Assembly (NCBI GenBank): GCA_947504875.1
Contig: CANNJI010000004.1
Coordinates: forward strand, 1-51,725
Direction: 5' to 3'
DNA: 51,725 nt
Source of the DNA: Legionellaceae bacterium
Lineage (GTDB): Bacteria > Pseudomonadota > Gammaproteobacteria > Legionellales > Legionellaceae
This document shows, in pieces, positions 8,590 to 17,681 of the stretch; position 1 is the first letter of the stretch; every line of letters begins with the position of its first letter. The notes beneath the pieces were generated by a model. The model had not been told where the DNA came from. It was given only the letters and a program-made list of their open reading frames with translations, and searched no databases. Both the position numbers and the translations under genes were made by a program.

Positions 8590-10203
8590 ATGATGAAAGC
8601 TAAAAAAAGTGATGTTAATGAAGATATTCTTCAAACAGAAGCCCCCACCCAATCTGATCATTTTTCTGATCGCCTCATACCCCGCGTAGATGACGCAATG
8701 GCACCGAGTACTATGAATATGAAATCTGAAAACTCGCTCAAACGATCAGCAACAGCCCTATCCGCCAACCCGGAAGAAACTGACTCATATGAGGCTGAAG
8801 AAAGTGAAATGATGAATCATATTCGTCAAACTTTATCGTCCACGCTGAATCATTTATTTCTTGCTCTCCTCTCTACTAGAGAACAAAAAAGAGCGCAACC
8901 TCGTATTAACCATGCGATCACCGAGCTTATCCGCAACAATGTCTCCTTCATTTATTTTATTCAAAATTTGTACAATAGCATGTACGATTGTATTGAATTG
9001 GAACCTAATCAAATTAAGTCGCATATTACAGGTCACATTGCAACCATTGCGAAGCAATTTACTAAACATACTTTAGTGAGTGAGCTTCTTGAGGAATCGA
9101 TTCAATTTAAGGATTTTCAATCTATTCTTTCAATCCCATCAACTGATCTGTTTAACCTCTCAGTTGCAGAGGCTGATTCGTCGGATCGACGGGTTTATTT
9201 TGTCGAAGAACGCAAACAGCGCCGCTATGATAGCTTATCCCGTTTGCTTAGTATGAGTAGCAAATTGTCTGTTTGTACTGCAGTAACCATGCTTGACAGT
9301 GAATTAATTATTGCCGCCAATTGTTCAAGCGCCTCGAATTCAACCGCGATTATTAATGCATTAAAAGACAAACTGAGCATTGTCCGTGAGGCGCTAAAAA
9401 CTCCTGGTCAACAGTCCCATGAAACAACCATACAACGACTTGATTCAAAAGGCGGACTATTTCAAAAGTCGTTCATTTTATCCCAAGCGTTGACTAAACT
9501 AATTCAATCCACCACGAATTCTGAAGCAATCCCTTCAATCTCCCACAAGACTGATAATTTTTCCACCGATGAGATAAAAACGCTTATGGGTCATGAGCAC
9601 TCCAGCGTAACTTTTTTAATTCCTCATCAATTTGAGACTGAGGATGGCGATGAATTCTATGGAATAGAAATGCACTCCATGAAAGAGACCGCCTTTGTTG
9701 TGCATCGATTTAAACAACAATACCCATCTCAAGACATTCAATATTTTCATGCAGAACAGCTGATCGCTTATTACTTACAAGAAATTAAAAAAACGCCGCT
9801 CGACACCATCTCCGATGAATCCCCTCCCATAAACATTGGGTTAGGAAAACTTTGCTGTTCTACCTGCAGTGTATTAACTAATTTTAAACGACTACACCTC
9901 AGAGGGAACAGCCGTGTTTCATTTCCCAATACAGTCAATTTATTTAGCGATACATATCCAAGTGCTCCACAAACAGGATCACCTATACCCAAAAAACCAA
10001 AAACCGCTCCCGACCCAAGCCCATGGTTCTCTCCTCCCGAAGCAAAAGCAGAGGTAGCCCGCACGGTCTCTAAAACCCGAGGGATAGCATTATCATCAGC
10101 CAGTATGTTTGCAGGTTCACCTATAAGCAAAAGTTGTATTATTGAATCGATGTCGTCGGAACCATCCGCTCTCTATAGCGACGTTAAGTTCAAGAATGGA
10201 TAA
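8590..10203 (+). CDS. Putative deaminase-fold protein (HAE...CxxC), possible secreted effector
   Basis: 537 residues, not assignable to a named gene. The best functional clue is a zinc-deaminase signature: FHAEQ (His387, Glu389) followed 36 residues later by LCCSTCS (Cys423 and Cys426), the H[AV]E + CxxC pattern of the cytidine-deaminase-like superfamily. CTAVTMLDSELIIAAN (229-244) resembles the first beta hairpin of that fold, though about 140 residues would separate it from the HAE helix, longer than usual. Residues 1-75 are polar and probably disordered; 76-190 are helical; 455-485 are Pro-rich with a basic PIPKKPK stretch. No signal peptide or membrane segment. Such C-terminal deaminase domains are known in bacterial toxins and symbiont effectors (for example the OTT_1508-type group), so a host- or rival-directed nucleotide/nucleic-acid deaminase is inferred. 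The ribosome site is weak (GAG eight bases before ATG). The gene stands alone between two core operons. Confidence 0.6.
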   Translation: MMKAKKSDVNEDILQTEAPTQSDHFSDRLIPRVDDAMAPSTMNMKSENSLKRSATALSANPEETDSYEAEESEMMNHIRQTLSSTLNHLFLALLSTREQKRAQPRINHAITELIRNNVSFIYFIQNLYNSMYDCIELEPNQIKSHITGHIATIAKQFTKHTLVSELLEESIQFKDFQSILSIPSTDLFNLSVAEADSSDRRVYFVEERKQRRYDSLSRLLSMSSKLSVCTAVTMLDSELIIAANCSSASNSTAIINALKDKLSIVREALKTPGQQSHETTIQRLDSKGGLFQKSFILSQALTKLIQSTTNSEAIPSISHKTDNFSTDEIKTLMGHEHSSVTFLIPHQFETEDGDEFYGIEMHSMKETAFVVHRFKQQYPSQDIQYFHAEQLIAYYLQEIKKTPLDTISDESPPINIGLGKLCCSTCSVLTNFKRLHLRGNSRVSFPNTVNLFSDTYPSAPQTGSPIPKKPKTAPDPSPWFSPPEAKAEVARTVSKTRGIALSSASMFAGSPISKSCIIESMSSEPSALYSDVKFKNG

Positions 10204-10251
10204 CCTGCTGTGCTATGATGAGGACCAATGCGGGCTAGAGCCCTGCTAACA

Positions 10252-11694
10252 CTATCCTGAAAAGGCATTAAAGCACACGGTAATCAATGTGCCAGGGAAA
10301 ATTCCTAAATACAATAAGGACAAGCCATTCATTGAGAACACACATAAGGCCATGCGGGAAAGCTTAATTGGAGCGGTATCGTTAGCGTCATCAAAATACA
10401 TTATTTTGATGATGCGCAAATAGTAAAAAGCACCAATAACAGCAAATAGCAGCCCTAAAACAGCAACCCAAACCATGTGAACATCAACCAATGCCTTTAA
10501 AACTAAAAGCTTAGTAAAAAATCCTACGGTTGGGGGAATTCCTGCCATCGAAAGAAGAATAACCATCATCAAAAAAGCAAGCCATGGATTGCGTTTATTT
10601 AAGCCTTTCAAATCAGATATTTCATTGATATCTGCTCCCGCCTTTGACAACAATAAAACGAGGCCAAATGCACCTACCGTCATCAAAGAGTAAATAAGAA
10701 CATAATATAAAGCTGCAGCATATCCATTAGCATTCGCTGCCAGGATACCAAACAAAGCATATCCGAGATGAGCAATAGCTGAATAAGCAAATAAACGTTT
10801 TATGTTTGTTTGAATAATAGCAAAAAGATTACCAATGCACGTGGAGAGTAAGGCCATCACAAGCACCAGGGGTTGCCAAGCAGGGGCTTGGTGCATATAC
10901 GCTATTGTTAATAAACGCAGGGCCATACCCAATGCTGCAATTTTAGGTGCTGCACTAATAAACAACGTAACAGGTGTCGGTGCGCCCGCATAAACATCAG
11001 GTGCCCACATATGAAAAGGGACAGCTGCAAGTTTAAACCCTATGCCAACGACAATAAACACCATAGAGAACAATACAAGGGCTTGCTCTGACTGACCATC
11101 AGTTTGTAAATATGTGGCAATTGCCTGTAACTCTAATTGTCCTGTAGCGCCATAGAGCAAAGAAATCCCATAGAGCATCATGCCTGAAGCTATTGCGCCC
11201 ATCACGAAATATTTCATTGCGGCTTCTGAACTATCACCTGAGTTTCGTTGCATTGCAGTCATTGCGTATAACGGCAAGGAGAGCAATTCAAGTCCAAGAT
11301 AGATGGTCAGCAAATGATGCGCTGAAACCAGTGCCATCATTCCCAATGTAGAAAACAAGCCAAGAACATAATAGTCACTGCGAATAATACTCACATCACC
11401 CAAGTAATCACGCGCATAAAAAAAGCTCAAAAAAACTGAAAGATAAATAAATAATTTCATTAGGTGAGCAATATCATCGCTGATAAATAGGCCATTAAAA
11501 ATGACCGTTGGCTCTTGCCCTATAAACAAATAACTACAGGCAGCAGCAAGAATTAAACCAAGTGAACCGATAACTAAGGCGAGAACATGTCCCTCTCGCT
11601 TAAAGAATAGTCCGCCCAACAAGGCCAAAATTACCGAGATAAGAACAATTACCTCAGGCATTGCGAATTGAAAATTATTAAGTAATCCAGTCAT
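10252..11694 (-). CDS. nuoN: NADH-quinone oxidoreductase subunit N
   Basis: 480 residues, about 14 membrane helices. An antiporter-like proton-pumping subunit of complex I in the inner membrane. The conserved TM core is readable: [16 protein letters not shown] (with the key Glu), [19 protein letters not shown] (Lys in the half-channel) and [13 protein letters not shown]. Last gene of the nuo operon, six bases after nuoM. A short GGGCT-AG-AGCCC hairpin follows the stop but has no clear T-run. Confidence 0.97.
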   Translation of the reverse strand: MTGLLNNFQFAMPEVIVLISVILALLGGLFFKREGHVLALVIGSLGLILAAACSYLFIGQEPTVIFNGLFISDDIAHLMKLFIYLSVFLSFFYARDYLGDVSIIRSDYYVLGLFSTLGMMALVSAHHLLTIYLGLELLSLPLYAMTAMQRNSGDSSEAAMKYFVMGAIASGMMLYGISLLYGATGQLELQAIATYLQTDGQSEQALVLFSMVFIVVGIGFKLAAVPFHMWAPDVYAGAPTPVTLFISAAPKIAALGMALRLLTIAYMHQAPAWQPLVLVMALLSTCIGNLFAIIQTNIKRLFAYSAIAHLGYALFGILAANANGYAAALYYVLIYSLMTVGAFGLVLLLSKAGADINEISDLKGLNKRNPWLAFLMMVILLSMAGIPPTVGFFTKLLVLKALVDVHMVWVAVLGLLFAVIGAFYYLRIIKIMYFDDANDTAPIKLSRMALCVFSMNGLSLLYLGIFPGTLITVCFNAFSG

Positions 11695-11700
11695 GTGATA

Positions 11701-13212
11701 TTAACCTTGCACTTTTGATTTATCTGCTTGTGCCAACGTATAACTAACCGTTTGATGCACATAATCCAAAACAGGTTTTGGATATACCCCCATAGCGATC
11801 ACAGCGGTAGCTAAAAGAATATAAGCACTCAGTTCAAACCGAGAGAGGTCTTCTAGTGCTTCAACTTGCTTATTCGCTATGGGCCCCCAAATAACACGTT
11901 TTACCATCCACAAAGTATATGAGGCACCAATAATGAGCGTTGTAGCAGCCCAAAATGCAACCCAAAACCCTGCTTTAACACTGCCTAAAATCACCATAAA
12001 CTCACCGACAAAGCCAGAAGTACCCGGGAGTCCTGCATTCGCCATCGCAAATAGAATAAAGAAAGATGCAAAAATTGGCATTGTATTTACAATACCACCA
12101 AAATCGCTAATACGTCGGGTGTGCATTCGATCATAGATAAATCCAACCCCGGCAAACATTGCGCTTGATATAAAAGCATGCGAAATCATAACAATAATAG
12201 CGCCTTCGAGCACCATGCTAGCACTGCGCATACTTGTATCATCAGCCATTGCATAAAATGCAAAACAACCCAACGTTACGAAACCCATGTGCGAAATCGA
12301 TGAATAGGCTATGAGTCGTTTAAGATCCTGCTGAACGACCGCTACAAGTCCCACATAAACAACTGCAATTAACGACAGTGCAACCATAATTCCCGCGTAA
12401 TGATTGCATGCATCAGGAACAATCGGCAATGCAAACCGAATAAACCCGTACGCCCCTAACTTGAGTAAAATTGCAGCCAAAACAATAGAACCCCCTGCTG
12501 GGGCCTCTGTATGTGCATCTGGCAACCACGTATGGACAGGAAACATAGGGATTTTAATCGCAAATCCGAGAAAAAAAGCAATGAAGATCAGGGTCTGCGC
12601 CGTCATACTTAATTTAACTGCGTACATTGTCTCGATATTAAAAGACCCCGTCAGATTACCTAAATATAAAAAGGAGGCAAGCATCAGCACAGAGCCTAAA
12701 AACGTATAGAGAAAAAACTTGATTGCAGCATAAACACGATTATCAGAACCCCAAATACCAATAATCAAATACATTGGGATGAGGGTCGCTTCCCAAAAAA
12801 TATAAAAAACAATGGCATCCATTGATGAAAAAACACCGACCAATAACCCCTGCATAATAAGGAAAGAAGCCATATATTGGGCAATACGTTTTTTAATACT
12901 TGTCCACGTAGCAAGCACCACGATTAAATTGGTGAAAATAGACAACACTATCAAGACCAGGGAAAGACCATCTATTCCTAAATGATAATGAATACCTAAC
13001 GATTGCATCCACGGGATATCTTCAACAAATTGCATGCCTGGCAGGGTCAAATCAAAATCAGATAACAGCGGCACACATAGCACCAGGCTCAATACAATGG
13101 TAAACAATGTTAAATAACGCGCAACATTTGGGTGCTCGTCATCATTGGTCATCAGCACAAAAGCACCACCAACAATGGGCAACCAAATTAAAATATTGAG
13201 TAAATGATGCAT
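11701..13212 (-). CDS. nuoM: NADH-quinone oxidoreductase subunit M
   Basis: 503 residues, 13-14 membrane helices, an antiporter-like proton channel of complex I. Motifs: FYIFWEATLIPMYLIIGIWG (the essential Glu in TM5), FAIKIPMFPVHTWLPDAHTE (Lys and His of the channel) and LIAYSSISHMGFVTLG. Length is normal. It follows nuoL by 22 bases. Confidence 0.98.
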   Translation of the reverse strand: MHHLLNILIWLPIVGGAFVLMTNDDEHPNVARYLTLFTIVLSLVLCVPLLSDFDLTLPGMQFVEDIPWMQSLGIHYHLGIDGLSLVLIVLSIFTNLIVVLATWTSIKKRIAQYMASFLIMQGLLVGVFSSMDAIVFYIFWEATLIPMYLIIGIWGSDNRVYAAIKFFLYTFLGSVLMLASFLYLGNLTGSFNIETMYAVKLSMTAQTLIFIAFFLGFAIKIPMFPVHTWLPDAHTEAPAGGSIVLAAILLKLGAYGFIRFALPIVPDACNHYAGIMVALSLIAVVYVGLVAVVQQDLKRLIAYSSISHMGFVTLGCFAFYAMADDTSMRSASMVLEGAIIVMISHAFISSAMFAGVGFIYDRMHTRRISDFGGIVNTMPIFASFFILFAMANAGLPGTSGFVGEFMVILGSVKAGFWVAFWAATTLIIGASYTLWMVKRVIWGPIANKQVEALEDLSRFELSAYILLATAVIAMGVYPKPVLDYVHQTVSYTLAQADKSKVQG

Positions 13213-13234
13213 ATCCTCACCTTATGTAAAACAT

Positions 13235-15208
13235 TTATGCGAGTAATAACCAGCACAAAAATCCAAACAACCCTAAAACCATCACCATCATGTAATGATA
13301 CAAATAACCACTTTGAACAACATGCGTTCTTTGCGCCATCCATCGAACCATTCTGCCAGTTCCATTAACGAAAAAGCCATCAATTAAACGTTGATCGCCT
13401 GCACGATAAAAAAAGCGTCCTAGCGCTTTAGCGCCCCGCACAAAAAACAAATCATTGAATGCATCAAACCCATATTTATCTATGAGCAAGCGATAGACCA
13501 AGCTAAAGCGCTGTGCAAACAGAGCAGGTATGCCGGGGAATAATTGGTAAGCAAAAACGCTGATAACAACACCCAGTAAAGTTAACCAAAAGACAGGGGA
13601 TTGATACGCATGTAACATACTTTGCAACGGAGAAACAACCTCATGCGCTAAATGCCCGATGACATCATGCGCAGGCAATACGAACAATGATTGACTCAGC
13701 ATTGCTGGTTTCGAAAAAAGCATTGGCATATACAGAACATAGCCGATAACAACAGAAGGAATAGCAAGTAACACAAGCGGCAGCCACACAACCCAGGGTG
13801 ATTCATGAACATGCGCAAAGGTTTTATCACTCATCCTTGGTTTGCCATGAAAGGTCATAAATAATGCTCTAAAACTATAAAGTGCAGTAACCATCGCACC
13901 GAGTGCCACGCAAATATAAGCATAAGCGTGCCCTGGAATCGTTGATAGTTGAGCCGCTTCAATGATGGTATCTTTAGAGTAAAATCCAGCAAAAGGAGGG
14001 ATTGCACATAAAGCCAATGACCCTATTAAAAAGGTAAGGTAGGTTATGGGCATTTTACGCCACAATCCTCCCATGTTTCGCATATCTTGTTCGTGATGCA
14101 TACCAAGGATTACGGAACCCGCGGCTAAAAACAACAACGCTTTAAAGCAAGCATGCGTCAACAAATGGAAAATACCCGCGCTAAACGCAGAGGCACCCAT
14201 AGCAACCATCATATATCCAAGCTGAGACAATGTTGAATAGGCAATAACACGTTTAATATCATTCATGACCAAGGCCAGTATGCCTGTGAATAATGCTCCC
14301 GTTGCACCAATCACTAATACAAAGCTTAATGCTGTTTCAGAAAACTCAATGAGTGGAGAAATACGTGCCACCATAAACACGCCTGCTGTAACCATTGTTG
14401 CGGCATGAATGAGTGCGGAAATGGGAGTTGGGCCTTCCATTGACTCAGGCAACCAAACATGTAAAGGTACTTGTGCTGACTTACCCATTGCGCCAATAAA
14501 TAATAAAATGCAGGTTAGTGTAAGAACAGACCACGAATGCCCTTGAAAAATAGAAAGAGACTCGTGGGACAAAATCGGCCCTGTTTTAAACACTGTTGCA
14601 TAGTCGAGGGTGCCTGTGTAGGTAAAAATGAGCCCTATTCCTAAAATAAATCCAAAATCACCCACTCGATTAACAATAAATGCCTTCATGCTGCCCTGAA
14701 TAGCAGATTCTTTGTTGTACCAAAAACCAATGAGCAAGTATGAAACAAGTCCAACCCCTTCCCATCCAAAAAACAGCTGTAAAAAATTATTTGATGTAAC
14801 CAACATCAACATCATAAAAGTGAACAAAGAGATATAGCTAAAAAAACGCTGATATCCGTCATCCTCTGCCATATAACCGATACTGTATATATGAACTAAT
14901 AAGGACACAAACGTAACAACAACCATCATCGTTACCGTTAGTGGGTCAATCAAAAAACCCATATGAAAGGCATAGAAAAACAAGTTGCTTCCACTTGCCC
15001 ATGTATATAAATTGGTATCGAGGGTAGGCGCTAAGCCTGAGAATATTTGGTAGGCAACAACCAATGATAAAACAAAAGAAACACCAACCCCTGTAATCGT
15101 TACGGCATGAGCACCCCTTTTGCCAATCGCTTTTCTGAAAAAAAGCGCAATTACCGAGCCCATCAGGGGCAAAAAAACAATGATTAAACAATACGTTAGC
15201 ATACTCAC
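13235..15208 (-). CDS. nuoL: NADH-quinone oxidoreductase subunit L
   Basis: 657 residues. The distal antiporter-like pump of complex I, with the long C-terminal lateral helix that braces the membrane arm. Motifs: LFFGWEGVGLVSYLLIGFW (Glu in TM5), GKSAQVPLHVWLPESMEGPT (Lys) and VIAYSTLSQLGYMM. The GTG at 15208 is chosen over the ATG two codons later because an AAGGG site lies seven bases before the GTG; that site overlaps the nuoK stop. Confidence 0.97.
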   Translation of the reverse strand: MSMLTYCLIIVFLPLMGSVIALFFRKAIGKRGAHAVTITGVGVSFVLSLVVAYQIFSGLAPTLDTNLYTWASGSNLFFYAFHMGFLIDPLTVTMMVVVTFVSLLVHIYSIGYMAEDDGYQRFFSYISLFTFMMLMLVTSNNFLQLFFGWEGVGLVSYLLIGFWYNKESAIQGSMKAFIVNRVGDFGFILGIGLIFTYTGTLDYATVFKTGPILSHESLSIFQGHSWSVLTLTCILLFIGAMGKSAQVPLHVWLPESMEGPTPISALIHAATMVTAGVFMVARISPLIEFSETALSFVLVIGATGALFTGILALVMNDIKRVIAYSTLSQLGYMMVAMGASAFSAGIFHLLTHACFKALLFLAAGSVILGMHHEQDMRNMGGLWRKMPITYLTFLIGSLALCAIPPFAGFYSKDTIIEAAQLSTIPGHAYAYICVALGAMVTALYSFRALFMTFHGKPRMSDKTFAHVHESPWVVWLPLVLLAIPSVVIGYVLYMPMLFSKPAMLSQSLFVLPAHDVIGHLAHEVVSPLQSMLHAYQSPVFWLTLLGVVISVFAYQLFPGIPALFAQRFSLVYRLLIDKYGFDAFNDLFFVRGAKALGRFFYRAGDQRLIDGFFVNGTGRMVRWMAQRTHVVQSGYLYHYMMVMVLGLFGFLCWLLLA

Positions 15209-15212
15209 AGGG

Positions 15213-15518
15213 CTACCCTTTTAAATGACTCATATTATTCACGTTAATACCACCACGGTTGCGATACAGCAACAACACAATGGCCAACCCGATTGCAGCC
15301 TCTGCTGCAGCGACTGTCAAAATAAAAAACACAAAAACTTGTCCTGCGGTTTGACTATAATAATGGGAGAAAGCGATAAAATTAGTATTGACAGCGAGCA
15401 ACATCAGCTCGACACAAACCAATAATAAAATCACATTTTGTCGATTAAATAAAATCCCAACCAAGCTTAGTCCAAACAGTATTGAACTCAGTATCAGATA
15501 GTGCGTTACAGGTATCAT
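15213..15518 (-). CDS. nuoK: NADH-quinone oxidoreductase subunit K
   Basis: 101 residues, three membrane helices, the MrpC-like subunit. The two conserved membrane glutamates are in [14 protein letters not shown] and [17 protein letters not shown], which relay protons along the central axis. It lies four bases before nuoL and 16 bases after nuoJ. Confidence 0.97.
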   Translation of the reverse strand: MIPVTHYLILSSILFGLSLVGILFNRQNVILLLVCVELMLLAVNTNFIAFSHYYSQTAGQVFVFFILTVAAAEAAIGLAIVLLLYRNRGGINVNNMSHLKG

Positions 15519-15534
15519 TTAATTTTCCTCATTA

Positions 15535-16128
15535 TTACGCTGATTTCATTGGCACTAGTTTTACTCTATCTTCAGGTCGCGTCATCATTTGATCAACAAC
15601 ATTCTGACGTTTTGCATTACTTGATGAGCGATGAGCCAGTGTAATTGCTGCAATAATGGCAACCAATAAGATAGCCGCTGCAATTTCAAATGCAAAAACA
15701 TAATCGGTATACAACACAAGACCTAACTGAACGGTATTACTTAGGTTAGCAACTTGTGTTTCTACAGAACCAGAGCCAATCATACCTGGAGGTAGTGCTT
15801 TTAATAAAAAACCGACTGAAAATGCCACAATAATAAGTCCCAATGGAATATAATAGTAAATTTTAGACTTGATTACCTCAGCATCAATATTAAGCATCAT
15901 GACAACAAATAAGAAAAGTGTCATAACGGCGCCAACATAAACCAAAACCAAAATCAAGGCCAAGAACTCTGCCTCAGCAAGGATCCATAACACGGAGCTC
16001 GCAAAAAAAGACAGCACTAAAAACAACACACATCGCACTGGATTTTTTTGAAACACGACCATCGTTGCTGAAACAATCGTTAGCCCTGCGAAAACATAAA
16101 AAATTATCTGAACTAAATTGAATTGCAT
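15535..16128 (-). CDS. nuoJ: NADH-quinone oxidoreductase subunit J
   Basis: 197 residues, five membrane helices. The conserved TM3 region VYVGAVMTLFLFVVMML, whose pi-bulge gates complex I, is present. Translation is placed at MQFNLVQIIF (16128), after a GGGTGGGTG purine run. A frame extending to 16179 overlaps nuoI and adds a hydrophilic leader absent from the family, so it is not used. That leaves 13 bases between nuoI and nuoJ. Confidence 0.95.
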   Translation of the reverse strand: MQFNLVQIIFYVFAGLTIVSATMVVFQKNPVRCVLFLVLSFFASSVLWILAEAEFLALILVLVYVGAVMTLFLFVVMMLNIDAEVIKSKIYYYIPLGLIIVAFSVGFLLKALPPGMIGSGSVETQVANLSNTVQLGLVLYTDYVFAFEIAAAILLVAIIAAITLAHRSSSNAKRQNVVDQMMTRPEDRVKLVPMKSA

Positions 16129-16141
16129 CACCCACCCCACG

Positions 16142-16642
16142 TTATCGGTACGCTTTATCTGCTTGCCTATCGGCTGCAAGTCTTTCTTCCAGCAAATCCC
16201 CGACGGCTAATAATTTTTCTTTTGTCATGATATTTTGGCCTCTTGAGGACACATGATAGTGCTGAATAGGCGTCACAACAATTGAATCGACAGGACATGA
16301 CTCCTCACATAAACCGCAGTTAATGCACTTGAACATGTCAATATCATACCGTGTGGTACGACGTGACCCATCATCTCTGGGCGCAGACTCAATGGTAATG
16401 GCTAGAGCTGGGCAAACTGCCTCACATAATTTACAGGCAATACAACGCTCTTCTCCATTGGGATAACGTCTTAAAGCGAGCATGCCTCTAAATCGAGGAG
16501 AAATGGGCGTTTGTTCTTCTGGAAACTGAACTGTAAATTTTTTCTTAAAGAAATATTTACCTGTTAGTTTCAGGCCCACGAGCAATTCTAATAATAGAAA
16601 GCTTCGAAGATAATGTTTAACGTAACGATATATTTTTTTCAT
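16142..16642 (-). CDS. nuoI: NADH-quinone oxidoreductase subunit I
   Basis: 166 residues. It carries two [4Fe-4S] clusters (N6a and N6b) in the peripheral arm, next to the membrane. Both ferredoxin motifs are complete: [12 protein letters not shown] and [12 protein letters not shown]. The N-terminal amphipathic stretch ([21 protein letters not shown]) anchors it to the membrane arm. Three bases after nuoH. Confidence 0.98.
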   Translation of the reverse strand: MKKIYRYVKHYLRSFLLLELLVGLKLTGKYFFKKKFTVQFPEEQTPISPRFRGMLALRRYPNGEERCIACKLCEAVCPALAITIESAPRDDGSRRTTRYDIDMFKCINCGLCEESCPVDSIVVTPIQHYHVSSRGQNIMTKEKLLAVGDLLEERLAADRQADKAYR

Positions 16643-16645
16643 TCA

Positions 16646-17668
16646 TTAAAACCATGGTTTAACATGAGACAATACCATTAAGGCCGTAACAATAACCCAC
16701 ACAATGGTCACCGGGATCAAAACTTTCCATCCTAAACGCATCAACTGATCATAACGATAACGCGGAAACGTTGCTCTTATCCAAATATAGACAAAAAGAA
16801 AGAATCCAACTTTAAGCATCAGCCAAGCGAATGACGGAACAAAGAAGAATAGATCGTTTAAAAATGGAATTCCTTCGAACGGTGATAACCAGCCGCCAAG
16901 AAACAACAACGTCATGACCATTGAAATCAGTATCATGCTCGCATATTCGGCCAAGAAAAATAAAGCAAAACCAATCGCTGAATACTCAACATGAAAGCCT
17001 GCAACAATTTCAGACTCTCCTTCCGCTAGATCAAAAGGTGCTCGATTTGTTTCAGCAATACCTGCTATCCAAAAAACCATAAACAAAGGTAATAAAGGCA
17101 GGCACCACCAATGAGAAAAGCCCCCTTGCTGGGACATGACGATGTCTGTGAGGTTCATGCTATTCGCTGCTATTAAAACACCAACAAATGCAAATCCCAT
17201 TGCAATTTCGTAAGATATTGTTTGCGCCGCACTTCTCAATGCGCCTAACATTGCATATTTTGAATTAGATGCCCAACCAGCAATCAATACACCATAGATA
17301 CCAAGTGAGCTCATTGCAAATAAAAACAAAACGCCTGCATTAATGTTTGCAAGCACAATACCTTGTTCAAATGGCACAACAGCCCATCCAACAAGTGCTG
17401 GCGTTAGTGAAAACAAAGGGGCAATAATGAATAAATATCGATTTGAACGGGTTGGTACAATAATTTCTTTGCTAAGTAATTTAATTAAATCAGCGATTGG
17501 TTGCAGTAGTCCTCGAAATCCAACGCGGTTGGGTCCAATACGAACTTGAATATAACCAATCACCTTGCGCTCAGCATAGGTAAGATACGCGACGCTTAAT
17601 AAAAGCGGCACAACAATGACGAGAATCTTAAGAATGATCCACAATAATAGGCTGATATCATGTAACAT
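16646..17668 (-). CDS. nuoH: NADH-quinone oxidoreductase subunit H
   Basis: 340 residues, eight membrane helices. It forms the ubiquinone-access chamber with NuoB and NuoD. The conserved segments [38 protein letters not shown] (with the charged E-channel residues) and [13 protein letters not shown] are all present. Confidence 0.98.
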   Translation of the reverse strand: MLHDISLLLWIILKILVIVVPLLLSVAYLTYAERKVIGYIQVRIGPNRVGFRGLLQPIADLIKLLSKEIIVPTRSNRYLFIIAPLFSLTPALVGWAVVPFEQGIVLANINAGVLFLFAMSSLGIYGVLIAGWASNSKYAMLGALRSAAQTISYEIAMGFAFVGVLIAANSMNLTDIVMSQQGGFSHWWCLPLLPLFMVFWIAGIAETNRAPFDLAEGESEIVAGFHVEYSAIGFALFFLAEYASMILISMVMTLLFLGGWLSPFEGIPFLNDLFFFVPSFAWLMLKVGFFLFVYIWIRATFPRYRYDQLMRLGWKVLIPVTIVWVIVTALMVLSHVKPWF

Positions 17669-17681
17669 CGTTCACCTTGAT

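Noticed and set aside
10232-10243. GGGCT-AG-AGCCC hairpin as the nuo operon terminator
   Set aside because: Stem of five pairs with a two-base loop and no T-run on the minus strand; not convincing.
15535-16179. Possible nuoI-nuoJ gene overlap from a longer nuoJ frame
   Set aside because: The extension is hydrophilic and not conserved; the later ATG has a purine-rich ribosome site and leaves a normal gap.
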